A DNA stretch of 64,000 nt, taken from contig NZ_JACLAL010000012.1 in NCBI RefSeq assembly GCF_014280875.1, positions 1-64,000 of the forward strand, read 5' to 3'. Position 1 is the first letter of the stretch. Each line of letters starts with the position of its first letter. Of the stretch, positions 17,336-25,707 are shown piece after piece. Source of the DNA: Paenirhizobium daejeonense (GTDB taxonomy: Bacteria > Pseudomonadota > Alphaproteobacteria > Rhizobiales > Rhizobiaceae). A model generated the notes under the pieces. The model worked only from the letters and a program-made list of their open reading frames with translations. It was not told the DNA's origin and searched no databases. Both the position numbers and the translations under genes were made by a program.

Positions 17336-20300
17336 TCAAACGCCTCCAAATTCAGGCAGTGCGCATAGCGTGTTGACGAGGCGCATCTGTTCAACGGTGT
17401 TGCATTTTGCTTCGCGCAACCGCGGCGCCCCGAAGACGAGCGCCAGGCCTTTGGCGCGCGAGACAGCGACATTGATGCGGTTGAGCGAGAACAGGAAATC
17501 CATGCCGCGCGGTGTTTCCTCGACTGAGGAGGCGGTCATGGACACCAGACAGACGGGTGCTTCCTGCCCCTGGAATTTGTCGACCGTGCCGACACGAATG
17601 CCAGCGGGCAAAGCGTCTTGCAGGGTATTGACCTGCGCGTTGTAGGGCGCAACGACGATAATATCGGCGGGCTCAAAGGCGCGCGTTGTCCCATCCTTAT
17701 CGGTCCAACTTCCCGAGAGCAGATCGTCGATCGCAGCCTGAATGGCAGCGACTTCCTCGGCTGCGATCTGGGCATTGCCCTCATGGACGACCGGCACCCA
17801 GAAAGCACCAGCTTCAGGAAAGCCCGTCCCGCGGACTGCCTGGACGGCTGAATCAGGCGCGCTAACGAGCCTGCCTTCATAGACCTGCCGCGAAATAAAC
17901 CCACAGACATCGGGATGCATACGGCGCGAGACCGGCAGAAAGATGCCGCGATCGGGCGGGATGGTGGCGTGCTCGCCCAGCATCCACTCAAGACAGGAAA
18001 GGTTGGCCGGATCGGGATGGGCACCCTGGATGACCTGCGGCAATTGCCGGGGATCGCCGACCAAAACAATGTTGCGCGCGCAGCGCCCCATGGCGACCAT
18101 ATTGGCCAGCCCCACTTGCCCGGCTTCATCGATGAAGAGCCAGTCGAGCGCCTGCTCGTGCTCGGATCGGGCAAAAAAGAAGGCGGTGCCGCCGACCACA
18201 TGGGCGCGGCTCCAGAGGGAATCGTCATTGGCCGTCGAGCGGATGACGCCGGTACAGTCGTCCGGATAACCGTCTTCGCCGCTGCTGACCTTGTGCCCGA
18301 TGCGCAGGCCCGGGACAGGATCGCCATCATCTTGCGCGGCAAGGCACCCCATCAGCACATTGCGGATCGCCTCATGGCTGTTCGAGGCCACGCCAACACG
18401 GTGCCCCTGGCGCACTAGCGCAAGGATTGCTCGTGCGGTCACATAGGTCTTGCCGGTTCCCGGCGGCCCTTGGATTGGCAGCACGGTGCCATCCATGGCG
18501 GCGATCGCCGCGATCGTGCCGGTCAGTGGATCGGCGCCATCAAGCAGATCGGCGCGCGGTCCCGTCACCAGACGTGGAGCCGTGCGCGCAAGCAAATCAT
18601 CGAGCGCGGTCAGGCGGCGCGCACCGCACTGATCTTCGATCACATCGCGCAGGGCCGCTGCAATGACGTCCGTATTGAGCGGCCAGTCCGGGTGGAGCGT
18701 CAGGCGATCGGTCAATAGATGCGCCTTGGCCGCCCCCGCCTTGACCGCGATGATCCGCTCACTGCGGTCGAGCTCTTCGATGCTGACCGTGGCCGGCGGT
18801 CCGTCAATGACTGGGACCGTCGCTTTGCGGCCGGCCCGCAGCTTGGTCTCCTGGAGCGGAAAGCGATAGCGGCGCAGCACCGAGCGTTTGACGGGTTCTG
18901 CCGCATGAATGGCTTCCAGGCCGGCCAACGCATCGAGATCGTCGATCAGCTCGTCCTCGTCCTTGCCAGCGCTGTCGAAAACCGCCCATTGCGCCGGCTT
19001 GGCCTCGCGCTTGTGAAACAGGCCGAGGTTGAACAACATGTCTTGCCGCTCTTGCGGCAGACCGGATGTGGCAAGCTTCGAGCGCAGGGACTGCGTATCG
19101 GCGTCCTCCTCGACTTCCTTGTCGCCGGCATCCACCGCAAGCACCGGCCAGGGCGCGGCGGGACGGATACTCACCAACCAGTCGCGCAGCTCCTCTGTCG
19201 AAATACAGTCGATGCGGTTATAGTCTTCGATCTCGTCGAGGATCGTTTGTTCGCCGGTTTCGCGCCAGCGCTCATAGGCCACGACCGAGCCGCCGGCGGT
19301 TTTGACCTCACCTTTGCGCACCCGGCCATAGAAGGCTTCCATCGACTTGATCGAGTAATTGGCTTCCGAGCCGATCAGCGCGCCGCGCACCACCGCGAAA
19401 AGATCGACAAAGCGCCGCTCGCGCAGCAGGCGATCGAGAAAGGCCTCGCCGGTTCCATACTGTGCGGTCAGCCGCCGCAAGGCGGTGATCTCATAGGGCG
19501 CATAGTGATAGATGCGCGCCTCGGGATAGGCTGCGAGCCTTTGCCGGAAAAATTCCAGAAGGTCTGCCAAGGCCCGGGCTTCGGCGCCGTGATCATGCGC
19601 CCAGAAAGCCTTGAACTGGCCGTCGAACCAGACGCCGTGGAGATATTCGAGCCCGCCTTCGTAATGCGGATCGCCCTCGATATCGTAGAAAAGATCGCCC
19701 GGCTGCGGCGCGGGCAAAAGATCAAAGCCCTTGCCGGGTTCGGCCTCACGCAACTCGAAGGCCGGCGTCCCGGTCTTGCGGGAGTGCTGCAGGCGCGCCT
19801 GTGGCACCAGCCGCGCCCGGGTGGTCTCTGCCATGCCGCGGATGGGATGATCGAGCCCGGCCAGCCGCTCCATGGTGGTGATACCAGCCGCCTCGAGCTT
19901 CTTGACTTGGGTCCTGGTAATATTGGCAACGTTGAACAGGCTGTCTTCGGCCTGCCACTGGCCTTCGCAGTGATCGCCCCAGCGGCAAAGCCCACAATCG
20001 GCACAGGGGATCGGCCGGGTCGGCGCCGGGTTTCCCAGGAAAGCCTCGAGCCGCTGACGCGCCATGCGTGCATAGGCCCGATAGTCCGCGAGCCGTAGCT
20101 GCGCCCGGCTACCATCACCGAGTTCAACATTGGCAAATTCCGGGGCGACGCCTTGAATGTCGGTCAGCAAATCCGAGTAGAGTACCAGCTGCAGCACATG
20201 TTTGGGATGGGGGCGCCGCTTGAGCTTGGTGTCGGTGACTTCGTAGCTGAAGGGGCCGAGATCGGACGGGCGCTCGACGCGCTCGAAAAAGTCGGACCAA

Positions 20301-20629
20301 CCGCCCCAATTGTCGCCCAGCAGCGCCCCTTGGAAGACGACCTGCGGACCGCGTGCCAAAGCCGCCCGGGTTGTCTGCGCATTCTCGGCAAGGTCGGAGC
20401 GATCGATCTCGATCACCGTCACACCTGACGCTTTCAGTGTGGCCAGGTGAGCCGCTTCGTGGGCATCGCCCTGTTTCTGGAGCAGCGCCGCATCCTCGGT
20501 ATCTTCGCGCGGCACTGGCCCCTTGCCATGCATATAGGCGAGATCGAGCGCGGTTGCGTGAGCGCAGCCCATGAACCGCATCAGATCCGATGCGGACAAG
20601 AGTATCCGATCCCCCTCAATCGTTCGCAT
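17336..20629 (-). CDS. TM0106-family RecB-like nuclease fused to a superfamily 1 helicase
   Basis: A 1097-aa two-part enzyme. The N-terminal half is a RecB-like nuclease region with a metal-binding cysteine group CADCGLCRWGDHC near 208-220, as in iron-sulfur RecB/AddB nucleases, followed by a predicted RNase H-like stretch (GDLFYDIEGDPHYEGGLEYL and IEDYNRIDCISTEELRDWL). The C-terminal half is a DNA2/NAM7-type helicase: GPPGTGKTYVTA near 720, DWLFIDEAGQVG near 827, VLVGDPRQLPQV, and GTVDKFQGQEA near 1015. I start at 20629 (MRTIEGDRI), which has AGGGGG before it. It heads the operon with mcrB and mcrC, so it probably extends or replaces DNA degradation in this defence unit. Confidence 0.85.
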   Translation of the reverse strand: MRTIEGDRILLSASDLMRFMGCAHATALDLAYMHGKGPVPREDTEDAALLQKQGDAHEAAHLATLKASGVTVIEIDRSDLAENAQTTRAALARGPQVVFQGALLGDNWGGWSDFFERVERPSDLGPFSYEVTDTKLKRRPHPKHVLQLVLYSDLLTDIQGVAPEFANVELGDGSRAQLRLADYRAYARMARQRLEAFLGNPAPTRPIPCADCGLCRWGDHCEGQWQAEDSLFNVANITRTQVKKLEAAGITTMERLAGLDHPIRGMAETTRARLVPQARLQHSRKTGTPAFELREAEPGKGFDLLPAPQPGDLFYDIEGDPHYEGGLEYLHGVWFDGQFKAFWAHDHGAEARALADLLEFFRQRLAAYPEARIYHYAPYEITALRRLTAQYGTGEAFLDRLLRERRFVDLFAVVRGALIGSEANYSIKSMEAFYGRVRKGEVKTAGGSVVAYERWRETGEQTILDEIEDYNRIDCISTEELRDWLVSIRPAAPWPVLAVDAGDKEVEEDADTQSLRSKLATSGLPQERQDMLFNLGLFHKREAKPAQWAVFDSAGKDEDELIDDLDALAGLEAIHAAEPVKRSVLRRYRFPLQETKLRAGRKATVPVIDGPPATVSIEELDRSERIIAVKAGAAKAHLLTDRLTLHPDWPLNTDVIAAALRDVIEDQCGARRLTALDDLLARTAPRLVTGPRADLLDGADPLTGTIAAIAAMDGTVLPIQGPPGTGKTYVTARAILALVRQGHRVGVASNSHEAIRNVLMGCLAAQDDGDPVPGLRIGHKVSSGEDGYPDDCTGVIRSTANDDSLWSRAHVVGGTAFFFARSEHEQALDWLFIDEAGQVGLANMVAMGRCARNIVLVGDPRQLPQVIQGAHPDPANLSCLEWMLGEHATIPPDRGIFLPVSRRMHPDVCGFISRQVYEGRLVSAPDSAVQAVRGTGFPEAGAFWVPVVHEGNAQIAAEEVAAIQAAIDDLLSGSWTDKDGTTRAFEPADIIVVAPYNAQVNTLQDALPAGIRVGTVDKFQGQEAPVCLVSMTASSVEETPRGMDFLFSLNRINVAVSRAKGLALVFGAPRLREAKCNTVEQMRLVNTLCALPEFGGV

Positions 20630-20747
20630 TGTTGCCCCCTGGTCGAATGCAATCCGCGGCAAGACTTGCATCTCGACAGATTGCACGTTCAGCCATAGCG
20701 TGCGTGGGTGTCAATATCTGACATAGTCTTTGACCAGGATTAGGATC
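20630..20747. promoter_or_regulatory. Divergent promoter with candidate WYL-regulator operators
   Basis: This 118-base gap drives the nuclease-helicase/McrBC operon one way and the WYL regulator the other. TGCAATC (20648-20654) and GATTGCA (20679-20685) form perfect distant arms, and TGTCA-atatc-TGACA (20709-20723) is a compact palindrome. Either could be the site for the adjacent WYL protein. Confidence 0.5.
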
Positions 20748-21731
20748 ATGTCGTTCGCCAAGGCTCAGGACTTGATCAGGCTGGCGCGTCTGGCCGCCAC
20801 GCGGCGGACGGGGATCGGCCTCGACGAGATCTGCGAGGAATTCGGGGTTTCTCATCGCACGGCGCAGCGCATGACCGACGCGCTGGAGACAGTACTCGCT
20901 AACGTCGAGGTGGTAGATGGCCCCGACCGTCGACGGCGCTGGCGCGTCATCGATCCTGCTCTCGACAGGCTCCAGCCTCGCCAGGAGACTGCGATCGAGG
21001 CGTTGGAGATTGCCAGCCGGACGGCGCGGGGCGACGGCCGAGTACGGCACGCTGCTGCGCTAGATGATCTGCGCGACGGCTTGCTGGCGCGTCTAACACC
21101 CAAGGACGCCATGCGCACAGAAGCCGATGTTGAAGCGGTCCTTTTGGCGATGGGGTCGGTCACTCGACCCGGGCCGCGCGTTAACCTGGCGCCGGCGGTG
21201 CTCGATGCCGTGATCGAGGGTCTGCGTGGCCCATTCCTCCTGCGCATACGTTATGGAACAGAGGATGCTTCCGAACGGGTCATTGAACCACATGGCCTGC
21301 TGCTGGGCCACCGCAGTTATCTGGTGGCGCGCCAACCAGAGCGGGGTGATGCTATGCGGAATTTTCGCATGGACCGAATCCTCAGCGCTCAGACCTTGGA
21401 CCAGAGCTTCAGCTTCGCGCCCGGCTTCTCGCTGCAGGAGTATGCGGCCCGTTCATTCGGCGTATATCAAGACCAAAGAGAGTACGGCGAAATCATCTGG
21501 CGTTTCGCTCCGCACGCCGCTGCGAGGGCGGCCGGATTTTGCTTTCACCCCGATCAAACCGCCGAGCTGCAAACGGATGGTAGCCTTATCGTCCGCTTTC
21601 ATGCCTCAGGTTGGCTGGAGATGGCGTGGCATCTCTATCAATGGGGAGACGTAGTAGAGGTTATCGCCCCCGAGGGGCTCCGCAGGATGGTTGAAGATCA
21701 TCGTCGCTCCGATTTCGCCGCCTTCCCATAA
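20748..21731 (+). CDS. WYL-domain HTH transcription regulator
   Basis: A 327-aa regulator. The N-terminus is a helix-turn-helix (RRTGIGLDEICEEFGVSHRT, then AQRMTDALETVLA). The middle carries the WYL domain (LLRIRYGTEDASERVIEPHG and LLLGHRSYLVARQPERGDAM, then NFRMDRILSAQTLD) and the end is a WCX-type domain (YGEIIWRFAPHAA ... DGSLIVRFHASGW). This is the BrxR/CapW kind of defence-locus repressor. It faces away from the nuclease-helicase/McrBC operon across a 118-base promoter, so that operon is the likely target. Start 20748 (MSFAKAQDL) has AGGAT seven bases before; an upstream ATG at 20730 is possible. It differs in sequence from the WYL protein beside CBASS. Confidence 0.85.
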   Translation: MSFAKAQDLIRLARLAATRRTGIGLDEICEEFGVSHRTAQRMTDALETVLANVEVVDGPDRRRRWRVIDPALDRLQPRQETAIEALEIASRTARGDGRVRHAAALDDLRDGLLARLTPKDAMRTEADVEAVLLAMGSVTRPGPRVNLAPAVLDAVIEGLRGPFLLRIRYGTEDASERVIEPHGLLLGHRSYLVARQPERGDAMRNFRMDRILSAQTLDQSFSFAPGFSLQEYAARSFGVYQDQREYGEIIWRFAPHAAARAAGFCFHPDQTAELQTDGSLIVRFHASGWLEMAWHLYQWGDVVEVIAPEGLRRMVEDHRRSDFAAFP

Positions 21732-21856
21732 GGCCGATGCTCAAGCCGAGACAGCATCCGAGTGCTTAGGCGGCCGTTGAGGGTGACATGATCTGACACC
21801 CTCGCGTTGTAACTTTGGAATCGCCCGACTTAGCGGGCCTCTAAAGGAGCAAGCAG

Positions 21857-22072
21857 ATGGCGAAAGGCAAAGGAGGCGGAAGCAACTTCCGCAGCGCAAT
21901 CACTGGTCGGTTTGTAACCGCCAAACATGGATCAGCTAGCCCGCAGACGACGGTGCGGCAAGCGAAGGGTGGCGGGAGCACTGGCGGCACCCACCGGAGC
22001 GCCATCTCCGGAAGGTTCGTGACCACGAAGTACGGCAAGGCCAACCCGCGTACGACGATCAAGGACAGCTAA
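21857..22072 (+). CDS. Small basic protein with an internal duplication (71 aa)
   Basis: The protein is two copies of a 23-residue unit: FRSAITGRFVTAKHGSASPQ (from residue 10) and HRSAISGRFVTTKYGKANPR (from residue 46), each ending in TTV or TTI, separated by a Gly-rich linker. It is lysine and arginine rich and mostly Gly/Ser/Thr, likely flexible and nucleic-acid binding, but the function is unknown. AAAGGAG lies a good distance before the ATG. It is 25 bases upstream of the TIR gene, whose start has a similarly strong site, so the two probably form a small operon. I recall similar GRFVT-type short proteins in other genomes without a known role. Confidence 0.7.
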   Translation: MAKGKGGGSNFRSAITGRFVTAKHGSASPQTTVRQAKGGGSTGGTHRSAISGRFVTTKYGKANPRTTIKDS

Positions 22073-22097
22073 CCCCAATTTAAAGGGAGATTTTCCC

Positions 22098-22799
22098 ATG
22101 GCTCAATGCACAGCACCGAAAGAAGGCCACCGCTCAGCGAGCGCCGCAGCGAATTGCCCGGCATGCCGTGGCGGCAGACGGTATGGTGGCTACAGCAGTT
22201 ATGGCAGCGGCTATGGGTCTGACTCGTCCTTCCCATCGCCTTCTACCTACTCGTCAGGTAGTAGCGGAAGCGGTTCCGGACGCGTACGAGCGAATTGGTC
22301 GAAAGCCGGTTCGTCCGTATTATATACTCCTACCGAGGTGCGAGCTCTTACGCCAGTCCGTCACACTGCCGAAACCCGAGCGGAGCTACCCGATCTTCGT
22401 GATGTCTTCCTCTGCCATGCTTGGGACGACCGGCAGGGGGATGCAAAGGCGCTGCATGATCTCTTGGAAGCGCGTGGAGTATCGGTCTGGTTTAGCGAAA
22501 AAGACGTTGCTTTGGGATCGTCACTGCTTCGAGAAATCGATAAGGGGCTGGCAAAGTCCCGGGTTGGCGTCGTGCTGGTGACACCTGCGCTGCTTCGTCG
22601 TCTTCCAGCGGCGGGTGTTGCCGACAAGGAGCTCTCGGCACTCTTAGCAACCGAGCAGCTCGTACCCATTGTCCACAACACGACGTATGAGGCTCTTCGA
22701 AACGTTAGCCCCCTACTGGCATCGCGGAGTGGCCTGAGTACCGAAGATGATACTATGACCGTGGTGGCAGACAAGCTTGCTGAGCTCGTTACCATTTAG
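22098..22799 (+). CDS. TIR-domain protein with N-terminal zinc-finger-like motif and Gly/Ser/Tyr-rich linker
   Basis: A 233-aa protein in three parts. Residues 4-23 carry a Cys/His pattern (C4, H11, C20-x-x-C23) that could bind zinc. Residues 25-65 are a low-complexity Gly/Ser/Tyr stretch. Residues 101-230 are a TIR domain: RDVFLCHAWDDRQGDAKALH, then VSVWFSEKDVALGSSLLREI and RVGVVLVTPALL. Bacterial TIR domains are often NAD-degrading enzymes or cyclic-ADP-ribose makers in anti-phage systems. Glu146 in LLREIDKGL stands where the catalytic Glu is expected. AGGGAG precedes the ATG. The pairing with the small repeat protein and the placement in a defence island suggest immunity, but no known system is matched exactly. 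Confidence 0.82.
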   Translation: MAQCTAPKEGHRSASAAANCPACRGGRRYGGYSSYGSGYGSDSSFPSPSTYSSGSSGSGSGRVRANWSKAGSSVLYTPTEVRALTPVRHTAETRAELPDLRDVFLCHAWDDRQGDAKALHDLLEARGVSVWFSEKDVALGSSLLREIDKGLAKSRVGVVLVTPALLRRLPAAGVADKELSALLATEQLVPIVHNTTYEALRNVSPLLASRSGLSTEDDTMTVVADKLAELVTI

Positions 22800-22818
22800 C
22801 TTCAGTTGGAACTCAGCG

Positions 22819-23079
22819 ATGCCGAAAACCGATACCCGTCAGGCAAACTGGCGACGAGCGAATCCCGCCAAATATGATGCTCATCTTGCCGTGCAGCGGG
22901 CGATGAAAGCAGGTGAACTGGAAAAGCAGACATGTGAAGTGTGTGGGGCTCAGGCAGTAGATGCTCATCACGACCGATATGACGAGCCCCTGAGGGTGCG
23001 TTGGCTATGCCGTCTACACCATACCCGTCTACATCACCGCGGCGAAGACATGTTTCCGATTCGACGCCGAGATGATTGA
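22819..23079 (+). CDS. Small HNH-like / zinc-ribbon protein (86 aa)
   Basis: Residues 37-70 hold a compact metal-binding pattern: TCEVCGAQAVDAHHDRYDEP followed by RVRWLCRLHHTRLHH, that is C-x2-C, an HH pair, then C-x2-HH and a final HH. This matches small HNH endonuclease or zinc-ribbon proteins seen in phages and plasmids. Residues 1-30 are basic and helical. I start at 22819 (MPKTDTRQ), 19 bases after the TIR stop. Whether it cuts DNA cannot be told; the classic HNH Asn is replaced in my reading. It could equally be a DNA-binding helper. Confidence 0.6.
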   Translation: MPKTDTRQANWRRANPAKYDAHLAVQRAMKAGELEKQTCEVCGAQAVDAHHDRYDEPLRVRWLCRLHHTRLHHRGEDMFPIRRRDD

Positions 23080-23176
23080 TAGAAGGAACAAGCGAGTATT
23101 CCACCTATAGGGCTATCGTTGCCTATCTTCACCATGGCACGTAGGGTGCCGTCCACCGGTGCATTCTGATTGGAGC

Positions 23177-24160
23177 ATGATGGTTTCACAACTCGATTTC
23201 TTCGCCTCCGCCGTTGCACCGACGGCTGCAAAGGCAGCCAGGGCACGCGTCGGTGTCAGGGGAGGGCAGGCGGAGACCGACCTGGATGAGGAAGCGATGG
23301 CCCGTCATCTGGAAGCGACCGGCAGCTACCGAGTCTTGCGAAAGCTCTTGCCGCGAGAAATTGTAAAGGATGCTCGGCCCGGATTTCCGCGGCAGGCCAT
23401 CATCCTCGACACCGAAACCACTGGCCTCAACCACCGATCTGACGAGATCATCGAAATCGGCGTAATTGCCTTCACCTTTGACGACGCAGGCGAAATCGGC
23501 GATGTCACGGGTGTCTACGGCGGGCTTCAGCAGCCGACTGCTCCCATCCCGGCCGAAATCACACGCCTGACCGGGATCACCAATGAAATGGTGGCTGGGC
23601 AGACGATCGACATGGCGCGGCTCACACCCCTCATTGATTCAGCCGATCTGGTCATTGCCCACAACGCCGGCTTCGACAGACCTTTCTGCGAAGCATTTTC
23701 TCCGATCTTTTGCAACAAAGCATGGGCCTGCTCCGTGTCAGAGGTCGACTGGCCGGCGCGTGGGTTTGAGGGGAGTAAGCTCGGCTATTTGATCGGACAG
23801 TCGGGCTATTTCCACGATGGTCACCGGGCTGTCGATGACTGTTTCGCACTGCTCGAAGTGCTCGCGCAGACGCGGCCCCGTTCCACCGCGACTCCATTTG
23901 CGGAACTCCATCAGGCCAGCCAGCGATCACGGGTTTGCATCTATGCTGAGAACAGCCCATTCGACATGAAGGACCAGCTCAAGGCGCGCGGTTACCGGTG
24001 GTCGGATGGTTCCGATGGCCGTCCGAAATCCTGGTGGATTGAGCTGCCGGAAGAGAAGCACGACGAGGAACTGCATTTTCTGCGGACAGGGATCTATTGC
24101 TGGGATGCCGACCCGCCGGTCAAGTATCTGACGGCGTTTGATCGCTTCCGCGCTACTTGA
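23177..24160 (+). CDS. DnaQ-like DEDDh 3'-5' exonuclease
   Basis: A 327-aa protein with a complete DEDDh exonuclease domain from about 70 to 240: AIILDTETTGLNHRSDEIIE (Asp and Glu), VIAHNAGFDRPFCEAF (Asp) and HDGHRAVDDCFALLEVL (His and Asp). Such domains remove nucleotides from 3' ends of DNA or RNA. The C-terminal 80 residues (VCIYAENSPFDMKDQLKARG, then YRWSDGSDGRPKSWWIELPE) are a separate conserved region sometimes found behind stand-alone DnaQ domains. Tandem ATGs stand at 23177 and 23180 after GGAG; a GTG at 23159 is possible. It overlaps or nearly touches the DUF429 gene, so the two may act together. Confidence 0.82.
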   Translation: MMVSQLDFFASAVAPTAAKAARARVGVRGGQAETDLDEEAMARHLEATGSYRVLRKLLPREIVKDARPGFPRQAIILDTETTGLNHRSDEIIEIGVIAFTFDDAGEIGDVTGVYGGLQQPTAPIPAEITRLTGITNEMVAGQTIDMARLTPLIDSADLVIAHNAGFDRPFCEAFSPIFCNKAWACSVSEVDWPARGFEGSKLGYLIGQSGYFHDGHRAVDDCFALLEVLAQTRPRSTATPFAELHQASQRSRVCIYAENSPFDMKDQLKARGYRWSDGSDGRPKSWWIELPEEKHDEELHFLRTGIYCWDADPPVKYLTAFDRFRAT

Positions 24161-24174
24161 ATGTTCCGAATGCA

Positions 24175-25017
24175 ATGACGACCGTTCTGGGAATTGATGC
24201 AGCTTGGACGGCGACACAACCGAGTGGTGTCGCTCTGGTTTCCTCCATGGGTGGCGTTTGGCGCCTGATCTTCGCTGGAGCGTCCTATCGTCACCTCTTG
24301 ATCTATGCCGATGAAGGCGTGATCTCCACGTCCCGCCCTTCTGGCTCGGTCGCAGAACCCGCGGCTCTCCTTGCTGCCTCAGGAAAAATTGCTGGAGCAC
24401 CTGTCGATCTCGTGGCCGTAGATATGCCCCTATCTCGCGAGCCGATTGCAGCGCGGCGCGTGTCGGACAATCTTGTTTCGGCAGCTTACGGCGCTCGTCA
24501 ATGCAGCACCCACACACCAAGCGCGATCAGGCCCGGAAGGATCAGCGATGATCTCAGGAGAGGTTTCGAGCACTGCGGTTATGGCCTGCTGACGAGGAAG
24601 ATTAGCGCGCCTGGCCTGTTGGAAGTCTACCCGCATCCAGCCCTGGTCGAACTGATGCGCGCCGACAAGCGGCTGCCTTACAAGCAGGCGAAAACGCGCA
24701 ACTATTGGCCAACGGAGGCCCCTATCAATCGGCGCCGTAGACTTTTCGATTCCTGGCGTATGATCGTCACCAGACTTGACCTAGAAATAAAAGGCGTTTC
24801 CGCTGCATTGCAGCTACCTCCGCTCGAGGCTTCATCATGGCAGTTGAAGGCGTTTGAGGACATGCTCGACGCGGTCATCTGCGCATGGGTCGGCATATGC
24901 GTTTACGAGGGATGCGCCCTGCCGTTTGGCGACGACACTTCTGCAATTTGGATACCTCACCCGGAGCTTCTGGGATCTCGCCAAACCGATCATGATCGCA
25001 TTGGGGAAGGCCGGTGA
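24175..25017 (+). CDS. DUF429 domain protein (putative RNase H-fold nuclease)
   Basis: A 280-aa protein opening with TTVLGIDAAWTATQPSGVAL, the DUF429 beginning in which the Asp in GIDAAW is the likely metal ligand. Further family-like points are DLVAVDMPLSREPIAARRVS, YGARQCSTHTPSA, LLEVYPHPALVELM and FEDMLDAVICAWVG with its Asp. DUF429 is predicted to be an RNase H-like nuclease, based on fold similarity; its substrate is unknown. It begins 14 bases after the exonuclease stop (a TTG at 24157 could even overlap it). Two predicted nucleases in tandem inside a defence island suggest a joint role, unproven. Confidence 0.75.
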   Translation: MTTVLGIDAAWTATQPSGVALVSSMGGVWRLIFAGASYRHLLIYADEGVISTSRPSGSVAEPAALLAASGKIAGAPVDLVAVDMPLSREPIAARRVSDNLVSAAYGARQCSTHTPSAIRPGRISDDLRRGFEHCGYGLLTRKISAPGLLEVYPHPALVELMRADKRLPYKQAKTRNYWPTEAPINRRRRLFDSWRMIVTRLDLEIKGVSAALQLPPLEASSWQLKAFEDMLDAVICAWVGICVYEGCALPFGDDTSAIWIPHPELLGSRQTDHDRIGEGR

Positions 25018-25091
25018 CCGCTGAACGCTTTGTTGGTGATCCTAGAACAATGAACCATCCAGCACATTCAAGCGATTGGGTGATCCAATAG

Positions 25092-25256
25092 ATGTGGCGT
25101 TGGTTCGATTCCTTTCAAGGCGAAGAGGCTGGCGAGGAGTTTTGCTCGAGCCACCTGCGGTTCACGCGCAATGACGGCGTAATGGCTGCTTTAATCAAAG
25201 CAGTCTTCACCAATGTCCCGCTGGGCAAGTCGTTCTGCTCTGCACCTAGATGGTGA
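25092..25256 (+). CDS. Possible small protein (54 aa), unrecognised
   Basis: An open frame begins at ATG 25092, directly after an in-frame TAG, and encodes MWRWFDSFQGEEAGEEFCSS ... FTRNDGVMAALIKAVF ... SAPRW. The composition is protein-like and not extreme, but no clear Shine-Dalgarno sequence precedes it and I know no family. It lies alone between the defence island and the catabolic regulon and could be a remnant. Confidence 0.3.
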   Translation: MWRWFDSFQGEEAGEEFCSSHLRFTRNDGVMAALIKAVFTNVPLGKSFCSAPRW

Positions 25257-25707
25257 TGCTTTAAACACATCATGAGGCTGGTCGATGGCCTTCGTCTCGG
25301 CCATCGCTTCCACTCAACCTAAACTTTCTGACCCAACATTAAGGATAGTTCAACGGCAGCCACCTTGTTTACAAGACGGCCGGCTCCAGTCGCGCAATGC
25401 AAGCGCAGATTCGGAAGCAATATTGCCGTTAGAATATTTTCGCAATTTTTGTTGCGCATTCGAGATTACGTGGGTATGTTGACCATGCACCGGGCGAGGC
25501 CCGCTGCATGGGAGAGAAGCGCGAGGCGTTCATAATGCTTCGCTCGTGATGGTGCCGAGGAGGCCAATCGCATAGACCGAAACTTATCCAGGTGGGACGT
25601 TCGCGTTGTCCGCCAAGGCGAAGCTGTGTCCGCGATTACCGGATGGGACTTGAATGAGCGTTCGTACAGGTTCGACGCGTGCAGGGATTTAACGGAGGAG
25701 AAATCTC
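25257..25707. promoter_or_regulatory. Promoter region of the sugar ABC operon with RpiR-type operator
   Basis: No gene is seen. At 25441-25456 the palindrome CGCAA-tttttg-TTGCG occurs, preceded by TTTT. It matches sites before rpiR and between iolG and iolD (GCAA-N6-TTGC in all three). It is about 250 bases before the binding-protein gene, so a fairly long leader follows. A strong ribosome site, GGAGGAG, precedes the gene. Confidence 0.6.

Noticed and set aside
18719-20098. Plus-strand 459-codon frame opposite the nuclease-helicase
   Set aside because: Shadow of an enzyme with clear motifs on the other strand.
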